A DNA stretch of 64,000 bases, from assembly GCF_038006045.1 (NCBI RefSeq), contig NZ_JBBOUK010000001.1:1095001-1159000 (forward strand), read 5' to 3'. This stretch comes from Exiguobacterium sp. FSL W8-0210 (GTDB lineage Bacteria > Bacillota > Bacilli > Exiguobacteriales > Exiguobacteriaceae). Position numbers and translations under genes: made by a program. The notes under the pieces are model-generated. The model was not told the DNA's origin, searched no databases, and saw nothing but the letters and a program-made list of their open reading frames with translations. How positions within the stretch are numbered: the stretch's first letter is position 1; each line of letters begins with the position of its first letter. This document shows positions 45,276 to 52,313 of this stretch, piece after piece.

Positions 45276-46196
45276 GTGAAACCAACAGTGAAATTAGAAG
45301 GTGTAACAAAGGTGATCGGAAAAAAGACGATCATTGATAATATCTCGTTTGAGATTCAACCAGGTGAAGTCTTTGGCTTCCTTGGACCGAACGGGGCAGG
45401 AAAAACGACGACGATCCGGATGCTCGTCGGCTTGATCAAACCGACGTCCGGTAAAATCACGGTCTGTGACTTCGACGTCCGCAAACAGTTCGTCCAAGCG
45501 ATGGAGCGGATTGGCTCGATCGTTGAAAATCCAGAGTTGTATAAGTATTTGACGGGTCGCGAAAATCTACAAGTCTTTGCCCGGATGTTACCGAATGTCG
45601 ATGATGCCCGGATTCAGGAAGTCATCGATCTCGTCGATTTGACGGCGCGTGTTGATGATCAAGTCCGGACATACTCGCTCGGGATGCGGCAGCGTCTCGG
45701 AATCGCACAAGCATTACTCGGACGACCGAGCGTCTTGATTCTCGACGAACCGACGAATGGTCTCGATCCGATGGGGATTCGGGATTTACGTCAATTCATC
45801 CGCCGGCTCGTCGAGGAAACGGGACTGTCGGTCCTCGTCTCGAGTCATATCTTGGCTGAGATCGAAATGCTTGCCGATCGAGTTGCGATCATGAGTTATG
45901 GCAAAATCGTTCAAGTCGGAACGGTCAAGGAACTGGTCGAGTCGCTCGCACCAGGCGTTGACTGGCGTGTCGATGATGCCTTTAAGGCAAATGAGATTTT
46001 ATCAGCATCGGATCAAGTCCAAGTGTCCGAAGTCGTCGATGCGAATACGGTTCATACTTTGATGGATGCAAGCAAGACACCAGCGCTCAACAAACAGTTG
46101 ATCGAAGCAGGTGTCGAAGTCTGGACGATTGAACGGAAAGTCCAAACGCTCGAAGATCTGTTCATCACGTTAACGGGAGGCGATCACATTGCGTAA
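45276..46196 (+). CDS. ABC transporter ATP-binding protein
   Basis: A 306-residue ATPase of the bacitracin/drug-efflux (BcrA/YxlF) type. Walker A is GPNGAGKTT, signature YSLGMRQRLG, Walker B VLILDEPTNGLDP, then SSHILAEIE. The C-terminal extension (about 215-306) is typical of this subgroup. The GTG at 45276 follows AAGAGGTGAG; a GTG nine bases earlier is possible. The stop overlaps the permease gene by eight bases. Confidence 0.88.
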   Translation: MKPTVKLEGVTKVIGKKTIIDNISFEIQPGEVFGFLGPNGAGKTTTIRMLVGLIKPTSGKITVCDFDVRKQFVQAMERIGSIVENPELYKYLTGRENLQVFARMLPNVDDARIQEVIDLVDLTARVDDQVRTYSLGMRQRLGIAQALLGRPSVLILDEPTNGLDPMGIRDLRQFIRRLVEETGLSVLVSSHILAEIEMLADRVAIMSYGKIVQVGTVKELVESLAPGVDWRVDDAFKANEILSASDQVQVSEVVDANTVHTLMDASKTPALNKQLIEAGVEVWTIERKVQTLEDLFITLTGGDHIA

Positions 46197-47187
46197 TCCG
46201 AACATGATCGGTCTCGTTCGAAATGAAGTGACGAAAATCGCTTCAAAACGTCGTTTTGCTGTCGTTGCGATCATTTTGATCGTCCTTGTCTCGATGTTTA
46301 CGTACGCACAGTACCGAGACATCCAGGAACAAATCAAAAAGCAAGGAACGCTCGATTGGCGGGTTGAGTTACAACAAGACATCGTCGACACGCAGAACCG
46401 TCTTGCTTCCAGCAGTATTCAAGATGAGTTCCGTCAGTTCCTTGAGTTTGACCTAAAACAGAATCAATATTATCTCGATAACGACATCAACCCGAACTAT
46501 CCGGGAGCCCCGACGTTCATCCGAATCTTCTTCTCGCAAGGATTGACGCTGATCTTACCGCTGTTCATCATCGTCATCATGGCGGATATCGTCAGTGGGG
46601 AGCAAAATGACGGAACGATCAAGACGCTACTGTCGCGACCAGTCCGGCGCTGGAAGATCCTGATGGCGAAATGGTTGACGGTGTTACTCTATACGTCGAT
46701 GCTGATGGCATTGACCGTCGCCGTCTGTTACGCGATATCCGGGATCGTCCTCGGCTATGACGGATGGACCGCACCGATCTTGACCGGGTTCCAAGCCTCA
46801 CCGAGCGGTACGTTCTCGACCGAGTTCGTGCATACGTTACCGATGTGGGAGTACCTCTTGATGGCCGTCGGTCTAGCATGGATCGTCACAGCTGTCGTCG
46901 GAACGATCGCCTTGATGGTCTCTGTTCTCGTCAAAAACACAGCGACAGGGATTGGGATCATGATGGCAGTCTTGATTTCCGGCACGTTACTGACGACACT
47001 CGGTTCAAGTTGGACGAGCTCGAAATATCTCGTCAACGTCAACTTCGGACTGATCAACTATCTCGATGGACAAGCACCACCGATCGAAGGGATGACGCTT
47101 CCGTTCTCCCTTGCCGTCCTCGGTTGTTGGACGGTCGCGGCACTAGTCGTTGCGTTCTGGAACTTCACACAAAAAGATATGTATTAA
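46189..47187 (+). CDS. ABC-2 type transporter permease
   Basis: A 332-residue membrane protein with six membrane segments, a long external loop between the first two (about 40-105), and DIVSGEQNDGTIKTLLSRPVRRWKIL just after segment 2, a mark of ABC-2 permeases. It pairs with the upstream ATPase to form a drug, peptide or lipid exporter. The TTG start is supported by GGGAGG eight bases before it. No sensor kinase pair is adjacent. Confidence 0.85.
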   Translation: MRNPNMIGLVRNEVTKIASKRRFAVVAIILIVLVSMFTYAQYRDIQEQIKKQGTLDWRVELQQDIVDTQNRLASSSIQDEFRQFLEFDLKQNQYYLDNDINPNYPGAPTFIRIFFSQGLTLILPLFIIVIMADIVSGEQNDGTIKTLLSRPVRRWKILMAKWLTVLLYTSMLMALTVAVCYAISGIVLGYDGWTAPILTGFQASPSGTFSTEFVHTLPMWEYLLMAVGLAWIVTAVVGTIALMVSVLVKNTATGIGIMMAVLISGTLLTTLGSSWTSSKYLVNVNFGLINYLDGQAPPIEGMTLPFSLAVLGCWTVAALVVAFWNFTQKDMY

Positions 47188-47192
47188 GACGA

Positions 47193-47226
47193 ACGGGTCC
47201 ACCTATAGAGGGGGACCCGTTTTTCA
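47193..47226 (+). terminator. Terminator after the ABC-2 transporter
   Basis: ACGGGTCC / GGGACCCGT stem followed by TTTT. Confidence 0.75.
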
Positions 47227-47751
47227 TGGATGAAGCGACAAACGATCGTATGTCTCGATTATTTTTTGATACTGAAGTTGTGTCGATAACGAAGCATCTA
47301 CTATGAGAATCGGGGAAATTGACCGGTCCATTTGATACTGGTGTTCTGCGAACGTACCGATCATCGATGGGTCCGTCGCCGTGTGATACGTCCGGCACCA
47401 GTCAAGGAATTCATTGGAGCCTGTAAAATCTGGGTATCGTGCTGCTTCGCGTGCGATGAGACGTTCCATCCGAACCGATTCGTCGAGCGACAGGAAGACA
47501 AGCAAGTCCCGATTGATGAAACCGTCCGGATGCCAGGCGAAGACAGAACCGGAGACGATGTAATCGTTGTAAGACATAAGATCTGCTTCATACATGGAAA
47601 ATCGCTCGGAGACGTCTCGCTTTTCAGTGAACGTCGTATCTTTCCAAAGATAATGGTCTGTATCAATCCAGGGAATCTGTTCAGCTTTCCCGATGAAGGC
47701 GCCCAGTGTACTTTTTCCGGTACCTGATCCACCAATGATTTGAATACGCAC
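47224..47751 (-). CDS. Small P-loop kinase (adenylate/shikimate kinase-like)
   Basis: A 175-residue P-loop protein. Walker A GGSGTGKS is at residues 7-14, then WIDTDHYLWKD, where acidic residues could bind substrate, and LIAREAARYP in a lid-like Arg-rich segment. It resembles proteins annotated as AAA_17 or topology-modulation/FlaR-like kinases; the substrate is unknown. GTG at 47751 is chosen since GAAAGGAG lies nine bases upstream. It is preceded by a promoter-driven, highly structured leader of about 190 bases, unusual for such a gene. Confidence 0.75.
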   Translation of the reverse strand: MRIQIIGGSGTGKSTLGAFIGKAEQIPWIDTDHYLWKDTTFTEKRDVSERFSMYEADLMSYNDYIVSGSVFAWHPDGFINRDLLVFLSLDESVRMERLIAREAARYPDFTGSNEFLDWCRTYHTATDPSMIGTFAEHQYQMDRSISPILIVDASLSTQLQYQKIIETYDRLSLHP

Positions 47752-47781
47752 GATAATCGGCTCCTTTCGAAATAATGTATC

Positions 47782-47932
47782 GGCACGCAGAACAGGCCCG
47801 GGCATGATGCCGGACCTGTCGCTTGGAAGAACGAATTCTTCCTATGTCGCCTCGTGCAAGCACAAGACATGGAATCGAGAGGCAGTGCCTCTAATAGGAA
47901 GCCGATGCAGGTCAGCTTCCGCGCTACGTACC
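47782..47932 (-). ncRNA. Unassigned multi-hairpin structured RNA or leader
   Basis: On the minus strand GGTACGTAG (47932-47924) pairs with CTGCGTGCC (47790-47782), closing a P1 stem. Enclosed in order are GGAAGC/GCTTCC, AGAGGC/GCCTCT, ATGTC/GACAT, GGAAGAA-TTCG-TTCTTCC, and ACAGG...CCTGT with a GGCAT tip. Two P1 pairs and one in the last hairpin are G-U only on the minus strand (C-A on plus), which fixes the orientation. A consensus promoter lies six bases before P1 and the kinase start about 30 bases after. I recognise no known riboswitch, 6S or SRP consensus. Confidence 0.6.
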
Positions 47933-47944
47933 AATCGTACTTTT

Positions 47945-47973
47945 ATCATACTGATTCCAAGAATTGGTGTCAA
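47945..47973 (-). promoter_or_regulatory. Strong promoter of the structured RNA/kinase unit
   Basis: On the minus strand TTGACA, exactly 17 bases, TATGAT. Predicted start near 47938. Confidence 0.8.
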
Positions 47974-48047
47974 ACCTGCTCGAAAGGGTTTACAAACCGT
48001 TCAAACCGTCAAAAGAGAGAATAACGATGACTAGAGGAGGAACGACC

Positions 48048-48140
48048 ATGGCAGATTGGGGCATCATGCTGACAGGCGTCGTCATTTGTGGGTGGTGCAT
48101 CTTTAGTGCCATTTATGACGATTTCATCCGTCGCGTATAA
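48048..48140 (+). CDS. Small hydrophobic protein, 30 residues
   Basis: Reads MADWGIMLTGVVICGWCIF...RRV: one membrane-spanning stretch (about 6-21) with two Cys, and a charged C-terminal tail. AGAGGAGG lies seven bases before the ATG, and a T-tailed hairpin starts 14 bases after the stop, so it has the punctuation of a real gene. No family recognised. Confidence 0.6.
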   Translation: MADWGIMLTGVVICGWCIFSAIYDDFIRRV

Positions 48141-48154
48141 GACGAGCAAACGTG

Positions 48155-48183
48155 AACCGTCCAAGGAGGGCGGTTTTTTTGTT
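48155..48183 (+). terminator. Terminator after the 30-residue gene
   Basis: AACCGTCC / GGGCGGTT stem (one G-T pair), loop AAGGA, eight T. Confidence 0.8.
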
Positions 48184-48190
48184 GATTTTT

Positions 48191-48219
48191 TTAATCCGAG
48201 TAAGTGGCTGTGGTACACT
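48191..48219 (+). promoter_or_regulatory. Extended -10 promoter of miaA
   Basis: TTAATC, 17-base spacer, TGG-TACACT. The stretch GTGGCTGTGGTA is shared with the hflX promoter. Confidence 0.6.
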
Positions 48220-48257
48220 CGAATCAGAATGAAAAGATAGAGAATGGGTGAAGAAAA

Positions 48258-49184
48258 ATGAAGAAACAACCAGTCATCGTCATCGTCGGACCGACTGCAG
48301 TCGGAAAAACGAAGACGGGCATTGAACTAGCCAAGCGATTAAACGGAGAAGTCTTATCTGGAGACTCTGTCCAAGTCTATCAAGGGATGGATATCGGATC
48401 GGCAAAAGTGACGACCGAAGAGATGGAAGAGGTGCCGCATCATCTGCTTGATCTCGTTACACCGGATGATGAGATGAGTGTAGCGCGTTTCCAGACGGTT
48501 GCCCGAGCGACGATCGATGAGATCGCAAGTCGGGGGAAGTTACCGATCATCGTCGGTGGAACAGGGCTTTATATCCGTTCGATTTTATATGATTATCAGT
48601 TCACCGAGCAGGCAGAAGATCCAGCCTTACGGGCTGAACTCGAAGCGTATGCAGCGACACATGGAGCGAATGCGCTACATGATCAGTTGAAGGAACTTGA
48701 TCCGGTGCGTGCCGAAGCGATTCATCCGAATAACATTCAGCGGGTCGTGCGGGCGATCGAGGTCGCGCGGACGGGTCAGACACAAACGACCGGTAGTAAG
48801 CCTGCACTTTACGAGAGTCTACTGTTCGTCCTACACATGGAAGACCGGGATCGCTTGTATGATCGGATCGATCAGCGAGTAGATATGATGGTCGAAAGTG
48901 GACTTCTTGAGGAAGTGGCACGTCTTGACGCTGCAGGGTACCGTCAGACGAAGGCGTTGCAAGCGATTGGTTATAAAGAGATGTTACCGGTCCTTGACGG
49001 GGCACCACTCGATCCTGCCGTCGATATGCTGAAACGGAACACGCGACGCTTCGCGAAACGTCAATTGACGTGGTTCCGTCACCAATTTGATGGCGTTTGG
49101 GTGGATATGGGAAAGTTTTCATTTGAAGAAACGTTCAAAATTATCTATGATAGAACTGTAGAGTTTCTGAAAGCGGTTAAATAA
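48258..49184 (+). CDS. miaA: tRNA dimethylallyltransferase
   Basis: A 308-residue enzyme that adds a dimethylallyl group to A37 of tRNAs reading U-starting codons. P-loop GPTAVGKTKTG (residues 11-21) and the signature SGDSVQVYQGMDIGSAK are intact, as is the IGYKEMLP segment. hfq follows 48 bases downstream, an arrangement shared by many bacteria including B. subtilis. Reads normal in length and start (GGGTGAAGAAAA upstream). Confidence 0.95.
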   Translation: MKKQPVIVIVGPTAVGKTKTGIELAKRLNGEVLSGDSVQVYQGMDIGSAKVTTEEMEEVPHHLLDLVTPDDEMSVARFQTVARATIDEIASRGKLPIIVGGTGLYIRSILYDYQFTEQAEDPALRAELEAYAATHGANALHDQLKELDPVRAEAIHPNNIQRVVRAIEVARTGQTQTTGSKPALYESLLFVLHMEDRDRLYDRIDQRVDMMVESGLLEEVARLDAAGYRQTKALQAIGYKEMLPVLDGAPLDPAVDMLKRNTRRFAKRQLTWFRHQFDGVWVDMGKFSFEETFKIIYDRTVEFLKAVK

Positions 49185-49232
49185 GAGTTGCCCGAAGACA
49201 GAAACAGATAAAAAGAGGGGGCACGGGGAATC

Positions 49233-49481
49233 ATGAAAGCGACATACAACATTCAGGACGTCTTTTTAAATCAATTACGGAAAGATGCAGTCCCGACAAC
49301 GGTTTTCTTAATCAGCGGGTATCAATTACGGGGGCTGATCAAGTCATTCGATAACTTCACGGTCATCTTGGAGTCGGAAGGCAAACAGCAGTTGATCTAC
49401 AAGCACGCGATTTCGACGTTCGCACCAGCGCGCAACGTGACGTTATATGAGCAAGAAGAGACACAAGAAGTCTCTCGCTAA
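49233..49481 (+). CDS. hfq: RNA chaperone Hfq
   Basis: An 82-residue Sm-like protein. Sm1 appears as [29 protein letters not shown] and Sm2 as [12 protein letters not shown] (the YKHA motif lies in the proximal site). It forms a hexamer that binds sRNAs and A-rich mRNA. Slightly longer at the C-terminus than B. subtilis Hfq. AGAGGGGG precedes the ATG; a terminator follows at once. Confidence 0.95.
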   Translation: MKATYNIQDVFLNQLRKDAVPTTVFLISGYQLRGLIKSFDNFTVILESEGKQQLIYKHAISTFAPARNVTLYEQEETQEVSR

Positions 49482-49484
49482 GTA

Positions 49485-49515
49485 AAAAAGACGACCGGGG
49501 GTCGTCTTTTTTTGT
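49485..49515 (+). terminator. Terminator after hfq
   Basis: AAAAGACGAC / GTCGTCTTTT stem followed by T. Confidence 0.88.
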
Positions 49516-49523
49516 TCACTTCA

Positions 49524-49929
49524 TTATTTATACGCTGGCTGAGCAAGCGTACGAAGAACGTCGACAGGATATCGTTCTAAGTCAAGGATATCAAGTCCGA
49601 TGAATCCGGTATGATCGGTTTCAGCAAAGTAGAACGTAACTCCTTGGAGGTGACACGAACTTTTCGGAATCGTGTTTTGCAATCGGAGCGAGAAACGATC
49701 TGTATGTTCTGCGTAATAAGAATGCTTGTGAATGGACGGCGCGGATCACATTCGCTTCTTCATTGAAAAATTCGATTCCGACGATGCGTCCCTCTTGATC
49801 AACGTCTACGTTGAGGAATTCATTTTCTTCTAGCTCGTCCGTTTCTTCAATTGCGGGAGTAAATGTTTCTGGGAAGAGATATAGATATCCCATTTTTGCT
49901 TTTTGATCATAAGTCATTCGAATCGTCAT
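49524..49929 (-). pseudogene. DUF2283 gene split by a frameshift
   Basis: The N-terminal part (from ATG 49929) is a DUF2283 domain: DYQ-type start, LNVDVDQEGRIVGIEFFNEEANVI. After about residue 62 the frame becomes basic and unlike protein and stops at 49621. A different frame continues as protein-like sequence (HSYYAEHTDRFSLRLQ...GVTFYFAETDHTGFIGLDIL...AQPAYK) to a TAA at 49524-49526. That second part has no start codon. The simplest reading is one gene of about 130 codons with a single frameshift near 49725-49750, whether mutation, sequencing error or programmed. Confidence 0.7.
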
Positions 49930-49958
49930 TCATGTCACTTCCAAGTCTAATGAATTTT

Positions 49959-50930
49959 TTACAACAACGGTGTCAGTTCCTCGACCGCCTCTTCATAACG
50001 TCGGAGCGAGACATCCTTATAGAGGCATGTCTTCTGCAGACGTTCTTCCTTCGTCATCTCGTCCTGATATGTTTTCAGGATAAAACTGTTGCGTAACATC
50101 GACGGTGTCAAGATCCGTTTATTATCCGACCGTTCATTCAGCTGACGCATCATCTTCGTGATCATGACGATCGACAATTGCTTCGGTGCATTCTTACTGT
50201 AAACCCAGCGGAATGTCATCCGGGCGAAGTCGAACGCGACGAAAAAAGGGTCGGTACTGTGATAACGAGGACGGACCGGCTCCGGAATCGTCTTCAAGTA
50301 ACGCAACATGATATCTTGATCTTCCCGCTCGAGATGGAGCAGGTAGCGGTTGCCGAGTCGATCGTGGACGGTCATCTCTTGCTGGGCGAAATTGAGGTCA
50401 TGCATCTTCAAACCAATGATATGATGAACACGTAAGCCGTAGCGATAAAACAATCGAAGGATCAGTTCGTTTCGATCGATTAAAAACGGACGTGCCTTCA
50501 ATTGATGTTCCGTCAAGCCGCGATCAGATTGATTCGTCCGCACCAATTGCTCGTATTCCTTGAAGGAAGCGACGTGTTTTGCCGTTAATTCGTGCGTCGG
50601 TTGTGCGTATTCGATCAGCTTCGCTTTCGTTTGCCGAATCTGGTAATTGACTTGATTGATGACGGTGACGATTCGAGCGACCGTCGCTTGCTGGTAGAGT
50701 TTCTCTTCGATCAAGTACTCATTGATGAACGTCTTCCACGTCTCGATTGAAATCGCCTTGAAATCGTCGATCGTCTCGAGTGGTTGGTCGACATCGGTCA
50801 TATAGCGATGGACTTCGATGAGATCATAGCGATAGCGTCGGACGGTCGAAAGTTGCCGTCCACTTGTCGTTAGATAAAACAGGTAGCGTTCAATGAACTC
50901 TGGAAGCGTATACGACTGTTCGCGTGCCAT
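49959..50930 (-). CDS. Tyrosine recombinase-like protein with a degenerate active site
   Basis: A 323-residue protein with an N-terminal SAM-like core-binding region (about 10-100) and a C-terminal integrase-like domain. The first catalytic Arg is in YGLRVHH and the second in TPSMLRNSF. There the family's H-x-x-R reads S-x-x-R. The usual second His/Trp region is also altered (CLYKDVSLRRYEE), though a Tyr remains. It may bind DNA without recombining it, or be a divergent active enzyme. ATG at 50930 follows GGGAGG. It lies divergent to hflX. No phage genes or attachment repeats were seen. Confidence 0.75.
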   Translation of the reverse strand: MAREQSYTLPEFIERYLFYLTTSGRQLSTVRRYRYDLIEVHRYMTDVDQPLETIDDFKAISIETWKTFINEYLIEEKLYQQATVARIVTVINQVNYQIRQTKAKLIEYAQPTHELTAKHVASFKEYEQLVRTNQSDRGLTEHQLKARPFLIDRNELILRLFYRYGLRVHHIIGLKMHDLNFAQQEMTVHDRLGNRYLLHLEREDQDIMLRYLKTIPEPVRPRYHSTDPFFVAFDFARMTFRWVYSKNAPKQLSIVMITKMMRQLNERSDNKRILTPSMLRNSFILKTYQDEMTKEERLQKTCLYKDVSLRRYEEAVEELTPLL

Positions 50931-50999
50931 CGTTTTCCTCCCTTTCGTAATGGTGTTTCTTCCATCATAAACCGAACGGATGTTTCCTGTCCAAAAAAG

Positions 51000-51028
51000 T
51001 TCAGACGAACCGGTGGCTGTGGTATGAT
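51000..51028 (+). promoter_or_regulatory. Extended -10 promoter of hflX
   Basis: TTCAGA, 17-base spacer, TGG-TATGAT. The spacer end GTGGCTGTGGTA matches that of the miaA promoter. Confidence 0.6.
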
Positions 51029-51069
51029 AAGGGGCGCAGTACGTCTTTACTCGTGAAAGGAATGATATT

Positions 51070-52311
51070 ATGTCAGAACGCGTCATCGTCGTTGGTTGCC
51101 AGCTCCCCGGTGTCCCGGATCATGTCTATGAAGAATCGGTCGCGGAGCTCGAAGCACTCGTAACGACTGCGCATGGTGTCGTCGTCGGTCGTTTGGATCA
51201 AAAACGACAAGCAATTGACCGCCGTACGTTCATCGGAAAAGGAAAGGTTGAGGAACTCGTTGCGTTAGCAGACGAACTTGAACCTGATTTAATCATATTC
51301 AATGCCGAGGTCACGCCCGGTCAGATGAAGAATATCCGGATCGCCTTATCGGACCCGGAAGCCATCAAATTGATTGACCGGACGCAGTTGATCCTCGATA
51401 TCTTTGCTGGTCGTGCCCAGTCGCGCGAAGGGAAGTTACAGGTCGAACTGGCACAGATGAGTTATCTGTTACCACGCCTAGCCGGGCAGGGTACACAACT
51501 GTCACGTCTTGGTGGCGGAATCGGGACACGTGGACCAGGTGAGTCGAAACTTGAGACGGACCGCCGTCATATCCGGCGTCGCGTTGATGAGATCTCGAAA
51601 CAACTCGAGACATCCGTCGCGCACCGTGCCCGTTACCGGGAACGTCGCAAAGAGAACCAGACATTCCAAATCGCGCTCGTCGGTTATACGAATGCCGGTA
51701 AATCAACGATCTTCAACCGGTTGACACAAGCCGACACATACGAGAAGGATGAGCTGTTCGCGACGCTCGATCCGTTGACACGTCAAGTCGATTTGCCGGA
51801 AGGTGGTCAAATCCTCCTAACGGATACGGTCGGTTTCATTCAAGATCTCCCGACGAAGTTGATCGCGGCGTTCCGCTCGACCCTTGAGGAAGTGCTGGAA
51901 GCCGACTTGATCCTCCATGTCGTTGATGCGTCGAGTGAGCATTACTTGAATCAGATGCAGACGACGAACGATGTCCTCGATGAACTCGGTGCCGGTGACA
52001 TTCCGCAACTGGAAGTCTACAACAAGAAGGATCAATTGAACCGCTTGTTCACAGGTGGAAAACTGCTGATTTCTGCGCTTGACCCGCAGGATATCGAGCG
52101 CTTGATCGAAGAGATCGAACGGTCAATCAGCGAAATCCTCGAGTATCTCGAGATTCGCATTCCAGTTGACGGATTTGCCCATTACAATCCGGCGAAGGAA
52201 GTCATGATGAATTTGAAGGAATCGTTCGAAGAAGATGGTTCCGTCATTCTAAAAGGTTACTTGCGTAAAGATACGCGTCTATACGCGACATTGAAACAAT
52301 ACGAGGTGTAA
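51070..52311 (+). CDS. hflX: Ribosome-associated GTPase HflX
   Basis: A 413-residue HflX. The N-terminal GTP_bdg domain has KRQAIDRRTFIGKGKVEEL, the linker GGGIGTRGPGESKLE (a family hallmark, about residues 150-165) and a coiled coil. The G domain has GYTNAGKST, DTVGFIQDLP and NKKD. HflX splits stalled ribosomes, for example during heat stress or macrolide exposure. It is followed two bases later by ynbB, as in B. subtilis. Confidence 0.95.
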   Translation: MSERVIVVGCQLPGVPDHVYEESVAELEALVTTAHGVVVGRLDQKRQAIDRRTFIGKGKVEELVALADELEPDLIIFNAEVTPGQMKNIRIALSDPEAIKLIDRTQLILDIFAGRAQSREGKLQVELAQMSYLLPRLAGQGTQLSRLGGGIGTRGPGESKLETDRRHIRRRVDEISKQLETSVAHRARYRERRKENQTFQIALVGYTNAGKSTIFNRLTQADTYEKDELFATLDPLTRQVDLPEGGQILLTDTVGFIQDLPTKLIAAFRSTLEEVLEADLILHVVDASSEHYLNQMQTTNDVLDELGAGDIPQLEVYNKKDQLNRLFTGGKLLISALDPQDIERLIEEIERSISEILEYLEIRIPVDGFAHYNPAKEVMMNLKESFEEDGSVILKGYLRKDTRLYATLKQYEV

Positions 52312-52313
52312 AC

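Noticed and set aside
46764-47306. Plus-strand open frame of 180 codons over the ABC-2 permease
   Set aside because: Out-of-frame shadow rich in Arg, Asp and Ser, crossing a terminator; the permease frame has the real motifs.
47782-47932. SRP RNA, 6S RNA or a known riboswitch
   Set aside because: No GGAAGGAAGCAGCC-type SRP loop, no rod with a central bubble, and none of the M-box, lysine, SAM, cobalamin, glmS or guanidine core sequences that I know.
48599-49122. Minus-strand open frame opposite miaA
   Set aside because: Shadow of the miaA frame with no start-site support.
49959-50930. Integrase as sign of a prophage or genomic island
   Set aside because: No phage genes, tRNA target or flanking direct repeats are visible, and the surrounding genes are housekeeping.
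49959-51086. Longer 375-codon version of the recombinase-like gene
   Set aside because: The extra 52 codons run over the hflX promoter and start region; AGGAGG fits only the ATG at 50930.
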